6,778 nt of DNA from Cyclobacteriaceae bacterium (lineage in GTDB: Bacteria > Bacteroidota > Bacteroidia > Cytophagales > Cyclobacteriaceae): contig VFKK01000235.1 of assembly GCA_009885605.1 (NCBI GenBank), positions 1-6,778 on the forward strand. The letters run 5' to 3'. Under the pieces are notes generated by a model. That model was not told where the DNA came from and searched no databases. It saw nothing but the letters and a program-made list of their open reading frames with translations. Shown piece by piece: positions 1 through 6,485 of this stretch. Both the position numbers and the translations under genes were made by a program. Within the stretch, counting starts at the first letter, position 1, and every line of letters starts with the position of its first letter.

Positions 1-1
1 A

Positions 2-1264
2 CTTCAGGCTTCATTCTACAAAGAAATGGGCACTCGGGATCCTTGGGTGGATGGCAATAATCAGATAATTCCAAACTTCATTGAAGATCAGGTGAAGCGT
101 ACGGAGGCTTACAGACTTCTTAAACAACGGTATGGGAATGATGTCGATTCCATTGATTTCCGATTGAATGAGAAAAAGAAGATGAAGGTTTTCTCTTGGG
201 AAAAGGGAGAAATCGACACACTCATGAGTACGATGGATTCAATGCGGTACTACAAAAAATTCTTACAAACAGGATTTATGAGTATGGATCCACATACCGG
301 ACACATCAAAGCGTGGGTGGGAGGAATGGACCATAAATACTTTAAGTTTGACCACGTAAAGCAAGGAAAAAGACAACCTGGCTCGACCTTCAAACCATTT
401 GTTTACGCCGCAGCAATTGAAAATGGATACAGTCCATGCTACACCGTAGTTGATCAACCTGTTGAAGTCTACATTCCTGGCCAACCAGCTTGGAGTCCTT
501 CCAATGCGGATGGAAAATTCAGCTACAGCAAAATGACTATCAGGCATGCCATGGCCGAATCAATAAATTCTGTTACAGCATACATGATGAAGAAACTGAG
601 TCCAAAAATCATAGTAGAAACTGCACGGAGGTTAGGAATCACAAGTGATTTGGAAGAAGTTCCTGCTTTGGCACTTGGGGTAAATGATGTTTCTATCTTT
701 GAAATGGTGGGTGCTTTTGGCACTTTTGTAAACAAAGGTGAACATACTACTCCCTATTACATCGATCGGATTGAGGATAAAAATGGGAATGTAATCCAGC
801 AATTCACGCCAAAGAAAAGGCCTGCAATGAGTGAAGAACATGCTTACCTAATGCTATACATGTTGAGAGGAGGATTTGAGGAACGTGGTGGGACTAGTCA
901 AGGAGTGCCATATACTATAAGAGAGGGGAATGAATTGGGAGGAAAGACTGGAACAACTCAAAACGCATCAGACGGTTGGTACATGGGTGTCAGTAAAGAT
1001 CTGGTCAGCGGAACTTGGGTAGGTGGAGATGACCGAGCCATTCACTTCCGAAGCTGGACTGCGGGACAAGGATCCAAAACTGCCAGACCTATTTGGGTGA
1101 AATTCATGACTAAAGTCTATGCAGATAAAACATTGGACTATACAAAAGGTGCTTTCCCAAGACCGGAAAGGCCATTAAGCATAGAAATCAATTGTGATGT
1201 CTATGAAAAAGAAAGTCAACGCTTCGCAGACTTTGACTACGACGCCAAGAAAAACGATTTTTAA
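2..1264 (+). CDS. Penicillin-binding protein 1A-type peptidoglycan synthase, 3' part (transpeptidase domain)
   Basis: This is the C-terminal part of a class A penicillin-binding protein; the 5' end lies outside the window. The frame is open from base 2, so the ATG at base 26 is an internal methionine, not the start. All three signatures of the penicillin-binding transpeptidase fold are visible: the catalytic-serine box STFK at 383-394, the SxN box (SIN) at 560-568, and the KTG box (GGKTGTTQ) around 938-961. The domain opens near 278 with a conserved DPHTGHIKAWVGG stretch. The N-terminal membrane anchor and glycosyltransferase (GT51) domain expected of this family would lie upstream. From family knowledge, the enzyme acts in the periplasm, cross-linking peptide stems of new glycan. 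The tail after about 1130 is short, charged and unremarkable. It ends in TAA and is followed by a hairpin terminator. The family assignment is firm; the mrcA/ponA-type name is only by analogy. Confidence 0.93.
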   Translation, partial: LQASFYKEMGTRDPWVDGNNQIIPNFIEDQVKRTEAYRLLKQRYGNDVDSIDFRLNEKKKMKVFSWEKGEIDTLMSTMDSMRYYKKFLQTGFMSMDPHTGHIKAWVGGMDHKYFKFDHVKQGKRQPGSTFKPFVYAAAIENGYSPCYTVVDQPVEVYIPGQPAWSPSNADGKFSYSKMTIRHAMAESINSVTAYMMKKLSPKIIVETARRLGITSDLEEVPALALGVNDVSIFEMVGAFGTFVNKGEHTTPYYIDRIEDKNGNVIQQFTPKKRPAMSEEHAYLMLYMLRGGFEERGGTSQGVPYTIREGNELGGKTGTTQNASDGWYMGVSKDLVSGTWVGGDDRAIHFRSWTAGQGSKTARPIWVKFMTKVYADKTLDYTKGAFPRPERPLSIEINCDVYEKESQRFADFDYDAKKNDF

Positions 1265-1280
1265 ATAACATACTTCAAAG

Positions 1281-1309
1281 AAAACAGCCTTATACCAAGG
1301 CTGTTTTTT
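1281..1309 (+). terminator. Rho-independent terminator after the PBP gene
   Basis: An 11-bp perfect inverted repeat (AAAACAGCCTT, 1281-1291, with AAGGCTGTTTT, 1297-1307) encloses a 5-base loop ATACC. The right arm runs into a T tract (six T at 1304-1309). It lies 16 bases after the PBP stop codon and ends only about 11 bases before the uvrC start. It is therefore a normal terminator for the upstream gene, but it could also sit inside the leader of any transcript that continues into uvrC. Confidence 0.85.
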
Positions 1310-1320
1310 AATTTTAGGCC

Positions 1321-3126
1321 ATGCAATCATCTTCTTATACTCCCGAAGAACATCTTCAGCTTCCTGACCAACCGGGCGTTTACAAGTATTTCAATGAGGA
1401 GAATGAATTGATCTATGTGGGTAAGGCCAAAAGCCTAAAAAAGCGTGTAAGCAGTTATTTCAACAAGAATACAGGAGTGAATCATAAGACCAGAAGAATG
1501 GTCAAGGAGATACGCAAAATCGAAATTACACTGGTTGACAATGAATTTGATGCTTTGCTGCTCGAGAATAACCTGATCAAGAAAATTCAGCCAAAGTACA
1601 ATATTTTATTACGGGACGATAAGACATATCCGTATCTGCTGATTACAAAAGAAAACTTCCCCAGAATATTCCCAACAAGGAAAATGATCCCTAAGCGCGG
1701 TACTTACTTTGGTCCGTTTGCCAGCGTGAAGGCAATGAATAACGTCCTCGATTTGATACGCGAATTGTTCACTATTCGAACGTGCAAGCTGGATTTATCC
1801 CCATACAAAATAGCCGAAAACAAATACAAAGTCTGCCTTGAATACCACATCAGAAATTGCCAAGGTCCATGTGTTGGCTATCAAAATGAGCAAGCATACC
1901 AGAAAGATATTGAACAAGCGAAACATATTCTTAAAGGAAACTTGGGTGTAGCGAAGACCTATTTTAAACAGGAGATGCAGCATTATGCAGAAAGTATGGA
2001 ATATGAAAAGGCCCATCGGTATAAAGAAAAATATGACCTGTTAGAAAAGTATCAGGCAAAATCCCTGATCACAAATCCCGGTTTTGGAAATCTCGACGTA
2101 TGTACGATCGTCTCCGATGAAAAGAGTGCATATGTGAACTACATGCGGGTCAAAAGTGGATCTTTGATAGTCTCTAAAAATGTGGAAATCAAAAAAAGGC
2201 TGGATGAAGAGGATGAAGAGATCTTGTTGATAGCCTTGATAAGACTTCAGGATCAATTTCAAAGCGATGCAGATGAGGTCTTGTTAAACGTGGAATTATC
2301 AAATCCAATAGAAGGTCTCAATGTTTTTGCCCCAAAAATAGGGGATAAGAAAAAGCTTATAGAATTGTCTTTAAAAAATGCTCTTTTCTATAAAAAGGAA
2401 AAAGCTCTTTTAATTGGCCTCAATCTGGATAAAAAAGATCGTGTCATCAGACAACTTCAAAAAGATTTAAGCCTATCTGAAATTCCGGATCACATAGAAT
2501 GTTTTGACAATTCAAATATTCAAGGCACCAGTCCTGTTGCTAGTATGGTTTGCTTTCTGAATGGTAAGCCCGCAGTAAAAGAATATAGACATTACCATAT
2601 CAAAACGGTAGAAGGACCAAATGACTTTGCCAGCATGAAAGAAATTGTTGGAAGACGGTATAAGCGACTTTTAGAAGAAGGTCTTCCTATGCCAAAACTT
2701 GTCGTAATCGATGGAGGAAAAGGCCAATTGTCATCGGCTGTTGAAGCCTTACAGGAATTGGGAGTTTATGGTAGAATGCCCATCATCGGGATCGCAAAGA
2801 GGCTTGAGGAAATTTATTTCCCAGGAGATTCCTACCCTATTCACATAGATAAAAAGTCGGAAAGTCTTAGACTCCTTCAGAGAATCCGGGATGAAGCTCA
2901 CCGCTTTGCAATTACTTTTCACAGAAATGTGAGAAGTAAAAATGCATTCGGGACTCAATTGACTTCCATTCCTGGAATTGGAGAGAACACAGCTGATAAG
3001 TTGCTGAGTCATTTTAAATCGCTAAAAAAGATAAATGAAGCCGAAGAAGAAGAATTAGCTTCTGTAATTGGACTTAGCAGAGCAAAGGCTTTATTGGAAT
3101 GGAAAGAAAAAAATAAAGGGGCTTGA
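1321..3126 (+). CDS. uvrC: UvrABC system protein C (excinuclease subunit)
   Basis: UvrC is the dual-incision nuclease of bacterial nucleotide excision repair; it joins the UvrB-DNA complex and cuts on both sides of a lesion. The 601 residues match the usual family length. Domains in order: a GIY-YIG nuclease at about 14-95 (GVY 19-21, YVG 32-34, Arg42 and Glu82 as likely catalytic residues); a four-cysteine cluster (C155, C172, C180, C184); a UVR UvrB-binding helix pair at about 208-243; an RNase H-like nuclease with D396 (FDNSN), D435, D464 (VVIDGGKGQL) and H527 (RDEAHRFA); and C-terminal helix-hairpin-helix motifs at about 546-598 (IPGIGENTADKLL, then VIGLSRAKALLEW). The start is fixed: an in-frame TAG lies two codons upstream and the next methionine is residue 60. 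No good Shine-Dalgarno is seen. The last codons and the stop lie inside a terminator hairpin. All expected catalytic residues are present, so the protein should be functional. Confidence 0.97.
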   Translation: MQSSSYTPEEHLQLPDQPGVYKYFNEENELIYVGKAKSLKKRVSSYFNKNTGVNHKTRRMVKEIRKIEITLVDNEFDALLLENNLIKKIQPKYNILLRDDKTYPYLLITKENFPRIFPTRKMIPKRGTYFGPFASVKAMNNVLDLIRELFTIRTCKLDLSPYKIAENKYKVCLEYHIRNCQGPCVGYQNEQAYQKDIEQAKHILKGNLGVAKTYFKQEMQHYAESMEYEKAHRYKEKYDLLEKYQAKSLITNPGFGNLDVCTIVSDEKSAYVNYMRVKSGSLIVSKNVEIKKRLDEEDEEILLIALIRLQDQFQSDADEVLLNVELSNPIEGLNVFAPKIGDKKKLIELSLKNALFYKKEKALLIGLNLDKKDRVIRQLQKDLSLSEIPDHIECFDNSNIQGTSPVASMVCFLNGKPAVKEYRHYHIKTVEGPNDFASMKEIVGRRYKRLLEEGLPMPKLVVIDGGKGQLSSAVEALQELGVYGRMPIIGIAKRLEEIYFPGDSYPIHIDKKSESLRLLQRIRDEAHRFAITFHRNVRSKNAFGTQLTSIPGIGENTADKLLSHFKSLKKINEAEEEELASVIGLSRAKALLEWKEKNKGA

Positions 3127-3142
3127 AGCCCCTTTATTTTTT
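3108..3142. terminator. Bidirectional terminator between convergent uvrC and gldN
   Basis: A 16-bp perfect inverted repeat (left arm 3108-3123, right arm 3127-3142) has a 3-base loop TGA, which is the uvrC stop codon. The core is TAAAGGGGCT paired with AGCCCCTTTA. It is flanked by A7 on the left and T6 on the right, so each strand reads a GC-rich stem followed by a U tract. It can therefore serve both uvrC (+) and the gld operon (-). The right arm overlaps two bases of the gldN stop codon (3141-3143), so both coding ends are built into the terminator. Confidence 0.92.
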
Positions 3143-3959
3143 ACCATTCCCAAAGATTGTTTTCGAACTCCAGTAGTTTATATTCAAAGGCCAGGGCATT
3201 TATGTATGCCTGCACTTCCGGATTTGTACTATCGCTTGAAACCAAATCCGCGATCAAGGCATCATCAGGGTTTGTGAACCTTCTGACGACCGATCTGAAC
3301 AATCTTGTTTCAAAAGCTTCATCATAAGTCAGGCTTTTTGACAAATTATTAAAGTTTATCCATCTCGCTGTTGGATGATCTTTGAAGTAATTGTAGAAAT
3401 CTTTGTATCTGATATAGGCGATTGTTTTTTGACCAGCATTAGAGTTAGTCTGAGATGGCATGACCAATTCAATGTATTTGATGTCAAAAACCATATCGGA
3501 ATGATGTTTATCAAAAACAAAATCTTCCTTAAAATCAATGTAGTAAAGCTGCTTGGAGAAAATACTGTCTCCAGTTGCGTTTAACCAAAAATTATTTTGG
3601 AAATCAGCAATTGATAATGGCCTTGTAAAGTTTTCATCTGCAAAAACCTCTAAAGCATTCTCGTCAACAACTGCCTTGTAGATGTGATTTACAATCCCGT
3701 TTGATTTAGAATCACCTGACCCATAAAGAGATAGATTATATTTTTCGCGAAGATCAATTCTTCTCCAAACTGCGATTTGATACATTTTATCATCCTCACG
3801 AATTCTCTTTGCAGAGTAAACGGTATCCATATCAAACGTTCTGTCACCAAATCCCGATGGATTCACACTGGTGGCAATCTGCGCATTACCAGTTAAAGGT
3901 ATTAACCCAACTGCAACGAGCAAGCCTAGACTTAGTTTAAGAACAAATTTTTTCATCAT
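3141..3959 (-). CDS. gldN: T9SS/gliding motility protein GldN (PorN family)
   Basis: GldN is the periplasmic partner of the lipoprotein GldK; together they form the ring of the type IX secretion system under the outer membrane. From the ATG at 3959 the protein has 272 residues. It begins with a clear Sec signal peptide: basic MMKK, a hydrophobic stretch at about 5-22, and a likely signal peptidase I site after Ala26 (TGNA|Q). The mature protein shows family-like blocks: a WRRIDLREKYN stretch, the FKEDFVFDKHHSDMVFDIKYIEL region, and a C-terminal ARWINFNNLSKSLTYDEAFETRLF block. It has no membrane span after the signal. The start is ambiguous: GTG (3962), ATG (3959) and ATG (3956) follow one another in frame. 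I prefer an ATG, since GTG gives no clear gain. It is the last gene of the operon and ends in TAA at the shared terminator. Slightly short for the family but intact. Confidence 0.93.
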   Translation of the reverse strand: MMKKFVLKLSLGLLVAVGLIPLTGNAQIATSVNPSGFGDRTFDMDTVYSAKRIREDDKMYQIAVWRRIDLREKYNLSLYGSGDSKSNGIVNHIYKAVVDENALEVFADENFTRPLSIADFQNNFWLNATGDSIFSKQLYYIDFKEDFVFDKHHSDMVFDIKYIELVMPSQTNSNAGQKTIAYIRYKDFYNYFKDHPTARWINFNNLSKSLTYDEAFETRLFRSVVRRFTNPDDALIADLVSSDSTNPEVQAYINALAFEYKLLEFENNLWEW

Positions 3960-3964
3960 CACAT
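3957..3964 (-). promoter_or_regulatory. Start-stop ATGTGATG overlapping the gldN start
   Basis: Read on the - strand, bases 3964-3957 are ATGTGATG. An out-of-frame ATG (3964-3962) is followed at once by TGA (3961-3959), which overlaps the gldN ATG (3959-3957) as TGATG. Such a minimal start-stop next to a start codon could hold or re-load ribosomes. Whether it acts is unknown, and chance in an ATG-rich leader is plausible. Confidence 0.25.
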
Positions 3965-3995
3965 TAGTTATCTATATCAAACAGAACTACTATCC

Positions 3996-5606
3996 TTATT
4001 TAATTGGAATTCGGATAATTTCAGGTTGATTGGTTGCAATCTTATTACCACGAAAGTTGGTACGTGTCACTTGGGTGATTCGAACAACAATGTCATCTCC
4101 TGGCTTAGCACTTTCAAGAAGAGGTCTCATCGCCAAACTATTACCACTAGTAATTTGAACTGTTGTTCTTGGTACTTCATTTCTCAAAAGGATCAATTCA
4201 CCACCCGTTACTTCAAATTTTGCATCTTTTGCCATTGTTCTGCCAAAGGTGGGTTCAGCCATTGCTTCAACTTTCAAGCCACTTAATGTCCCGACAGGAT
4301 GAGCCTGACTTAGGTCTAGAGGACCACCACCAGTCACAGGTCTGATTTTTGGAGCAGGCACTGGCTTTATATCATACGCTACATCACCGATTCTATTGCC
4401 TCCACTACTTACTCCAATAGTGACTTTTCCGGATGCACCAGGTACGACTGTCAATTGGCCGGGCTTATTTCCTTTAATAGATTGGCCATTACTTACCGTG
4501 AAATCAGGAGAATAAGTGTTTCCTAAAGCCGGAACTTCAATCATTAATTCGTTTGCGCAATCAGCATAAAGCTGTTGTACAACTTCCGATGAAACTTTAA
4601 TGACTGGCTGAGCAACGAAGTACTCATATTCAACTGGAAGTACTTTATCTTCTCCGCCCACATTGGTGATGATTTCACCCTTTATGATTCTCTTAGAAAG
4701 TCCTCTGTCATCATATTGTGTTGCAGGAGTGGCTGTAAATTCGATTTTACCAAATCCTTTTGCATCAACTGGAACAGATCTTCCATCAATGGACATTGTC
4801 GGGGCTGCTGATGTTGAGCTTGAAGCAATGAACATATCTGCTTCAAATTTAGTACCCGCTGCGACTACGTTTGATAACGCAGCAATTCTTGCTTCGGTAA
4901 CGTCGGCTTTGAAATAAAATGATCCAATCGTGTTAGCTACCGCTGTGAGGGATTCACTTTCAATATTTAAAACTTCATTTTGATATTGTGAAATGAGAGC
5001 TATTACTGCACCAACAGGAGACTTTACAAAATTCAATGCAACAAAATCCTTATTTCTAACCTCACGATCATTTGCGAATAACGCAATGTCTTTTGCATCA
5101 TTTGCGATCGGGTTGAACTTTAGCTCTGGCAAACCCACTTTGGTTAAAATTTCGCTGATCTTGGTAGGATAAGCATTAAGCCTTTCTTTCATTTCAGCAC
5201 CTTTACCATTATTTGCGAAAAGGTTTCCTGTGATTTCAGTATTCTTTAAGTTAGCATTTATGAAGTTTCCTTCCTCGTTTTTGGCATTTGCCTGAACTAT
5301 TAAATCTTGCTTTAGCTCTTCCAAATACGTATAGACGTCAGCCGTTTCTTTTCTGATTTCTTCTGAGGCTGACACTTTAGGAAAATCTTTCTCATTGTTT
5401 CCCTGTTGCTCAATCGTATACTTTATTGATTCAACTGTTGACTGGTTTTTACTAATGTAATTTTTGGAGGTTCGCTCCATCCCGTCGTTTAACAGTACAA
5501 ATTTCTGAAGAATCTGGTTACTTACCTGAAGGGCCAATAAGGCCGTTAATACCAGGTACATCATCCCGATCATCCGTTGTCTAGGTGTCTCTTTAGCTCC
5601 TGCCAT
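3996..5606 (-). CDS. gldM: T9SS/gliding motor protein GldM (PorM family)
   Basis: GldM is the inner-membrane protein that pairs with GldL as the proton-driven motor of T9SS and reaches across the periplasm to the GldK/GldN ring. The 536 residues are close to the usual length. The N-terminus MAGAKETPRQRMIGMMYLVL is typical of the family. It includes Arg9 before the single membrane helix at about 12-29; an arginine here is known to be important in the studied GldLM motor. The rest is periplasmic: a helical D1 at about 32-222, then three mainly beta domains, D2 (about 225-320), D3 (about 325-415) and D4 (about 416-536). A proline-rich joint (KPVPAPKIRPV) precedes D4. Domain limits are estimates from sequence character. 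There is one cysteine (C350). The start is the first ATG after an in-frame TAA four codons upstream. The leader is A-rich with no Shine-Dalgarno. The gap to gldL is 37 bases. Confidence 0.96.
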   Translation of the reverse strand: MAGAKETPRQRMIGMMYLVLTALLALQVSNQILQKFVLLNDGMERTSKNYISKNQSTVESIKYTIEQQGNNEKDFPKVSASEEIRKETADVYTYLEELKQDLIVQANAKNEEGNFINANLKNTEITGNLFANNGKGAEMKERLNAYPTKISEILTKVGLPELKFNPIANDAKDIALFANDREVRNKDFVALNFVKSPVGAVIALISQYQNEVLNIESESLTAVANTIGSFYFKADVTEARIAALSNVVAAGTKFEADMFIASSSTSAAPTMSIDGRSVPVDAKGFGKIEFTATPATQYDDRGLSKRIIKGEIITNVGGEDKVLPVEYEYFVAQPVIKVSSEVVQQLYADCANELMIEVPALGNTYSPDFTVSNGQSIKGNKPGQLTVVPGASGKVTIGVSSGGNRIGDVAYDIKPVPAPKIRPVTGGGPLDLSQAHPVGTLSGLKVEAMAEPTFGRTMAKDAKFEVTGGELILLRNEVPRTTVQITSGNSLAMRPLLESAKPGDDIVVRITQVTRTNFRGNKIATNQPEIIRIPIK

Positions 5607-5643
5607 TTTGTTCGTTTAATTGATATAAATGAATAGAAGAGAA

Positions 5644-6429
5644 TTAACCTTTCATAGCGGAAAGCATTCCACCATAGATTTTATTCAACGAACTAACGTT
5701 TTGATTAAGTTTTGCCAACTCATTCTTAAATGCCTCAGTTTCTTTTCCTGCTGCACTTAATCCTTCCATTGCAGCGGTCATGTTAGCATAGAATTTATTC
5801 AAAGTCTTCACATGGCTATTCGCATCCTGAAGTTCCATTTCATACACTGCATTGAGGGCAGAAAGGTTCTTGGTAACTGTGATCACCTGGTTGTGGTATT
5901 CCTTAGCATCCTGGGAGGCAGAAGACATTTCTGTAAGAGCAGCAGCCGTCTTACTGTAAGAGGCATTCATATCTACAAGTGTTTTCGCTGCAGATTTTAC
6001 ATTGGTTGCGTATTCGTTTGTTGCTACGGCTGCATCAGCCAAGTTGCCCATTTTTTCCGCTGAAGTCGCCAAGTTTTGCATACCCTTTCCAAGGCTTTCG
6101 ATTAGTTCAGGACCCACTTTTGCCGTAGCCAACATTTCGTCAAGCTTCTGAGATACATTGTCACCTTTAGCTTTTTTTGCAGGTGCTCCTTCACCTAATT
6201 CAGGATAGATTTTACTCCAATCCATCTCCTCATGTCTTGGCTCAAATGCAGAAAGGAAAAATATAATCGCCTCAGTGGTAAGACCAATTCCAATCATCCA
6301 ATTAGCTCCTTGCCAATCAAGAATCTTGAACATTGCACCAAGGATTACAACCGCTGCACCAATACCATAAACCTTTGGCATGATGTCGTTGTAGAATTTT
6401 GCTGAGAAAGAGTTGCTGTTGCTAGCCAT
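5644..6429 (-). CDS. gldL: T9SS/gliding motor protein GldL (PorL family)
   Basis: GldL is the inner-membrane, proton-channel subunit of the GldLM motor that energises type IX secretion and gliding. The protein has 261 residues. Two membrane helices lie near the N-terminus, at about 20-37 and 44-62. The first carries Lys35 and the second carries Glu53 in LTTEAIIFFLSAFEP, which matches the essential glutamate of the described GldL channel. A conserved EEMDWSKIYPEL segment follows. The tail (about 90-261) is cytoplasmic, rich in Ala, Asn, Lys and Ser, and looks like helical coiled coil. It contains a 56-residue repeat with an LNxxY motif, annotated separately. The start is fixed by an in-frame TAA two codons upstream, and the next methionine (residue 17) would cut into the conserved N-terminus. 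No cysteines. It sits 56 bases after gldK and 37 before gldM. Confidence 0.96.
   Translation of the reverse strand: MASNSNSFSAKFYNDIMPKVYGIGAAVVILGAMFKILDWQGANWMIGIGLTTEAIIFFLSAFEPRHEEMDWSKIYPELGEGAPAKKAKGDNVSQKLDEMLATAKVGPELIESLGKGMQNLATSAEKMGNLADAAVATNEYATNVKSAAKTLVDMNASYSKTAAALTEMSSASQDAKEYHNQVITVTKNLSALNAVYEMELQDANSHVKTLNKFYANMTAAMEGLSAAGKETEAFKNELAKLNQNVSSLNKIYGGMLSAMKG
5647..5970 (-). repeat. Degenerate 56-residue tandem repeat in the GldL tail
   Basis: Residues 154-209 and 210-261 of GldL align without gaps at an offset of 56. By hand I count about 13 identities in 52 positions, including N155/N211, Y158/Y214, N180/N236, N188/N244, S190/S246, L192/L248, N193/N249 and Y196/Y252, plus many conservative pairs. 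Each unit holds two [LM]NxxY motifs spaced 38 residues apart. Fifty-six residues equal eight heptads, so the repeat keeps a coiled-coil register. The similarity is at protein level; the DNA is well diverged, so the duplication, if real, is old. Confidence 0.5.
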
Positions 6430-6485
6430 TTGTTAAATTAAAATTAAGGTGTTAGGTTTTTTTTGGTGGGTTGAGTTTTTGAAAA

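Noticed and set aside
26..28. ATG at base 26 as the start of a complete short penicillin-binding protein
   Set aside because: The frame continues open to the window edge with family-like residues (LQASFYKE) before it, so the gene is cut by the window rather than starting here.
1309..1316. TAATTTTA as a possible -7 promoter box (TAnnTTTG) for uvrC
   Set aside because: It ends only four bases before the ATG, lacks the final G and has no TTG at the right distance upstream; it is better explained as the terminator T tract and AT-rich leader.
3068..3277. Open frame on + crossing the uvrC-gldN junction
   Set aside because: It overlaps the end of uvrC, the terminator and the antisense of gldN, and shows no recognisable domain; it is a shadow frame.
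4663..4917. 84-codon + frame antisense to gldM
   Set aside because: gldM is clearly the coding frame here; the antisense protein has no recognisable motif or start context.
5812..6063. 83-codon + frame antisense to gldL
   Set aside because: It is opposite an intact, well-conserved gene, and its Cys-, Phe- and His-rich composition is typical of an antisense reading.
6430..6485. The 56-base gldK-gldL gap with an A8 tract on the - strand, considered as an internal promoter or terminator
   Set aside because: I see no stem of useful length and no TAnnTTTG/TTG pair; it looks like an A-rich translation leader.
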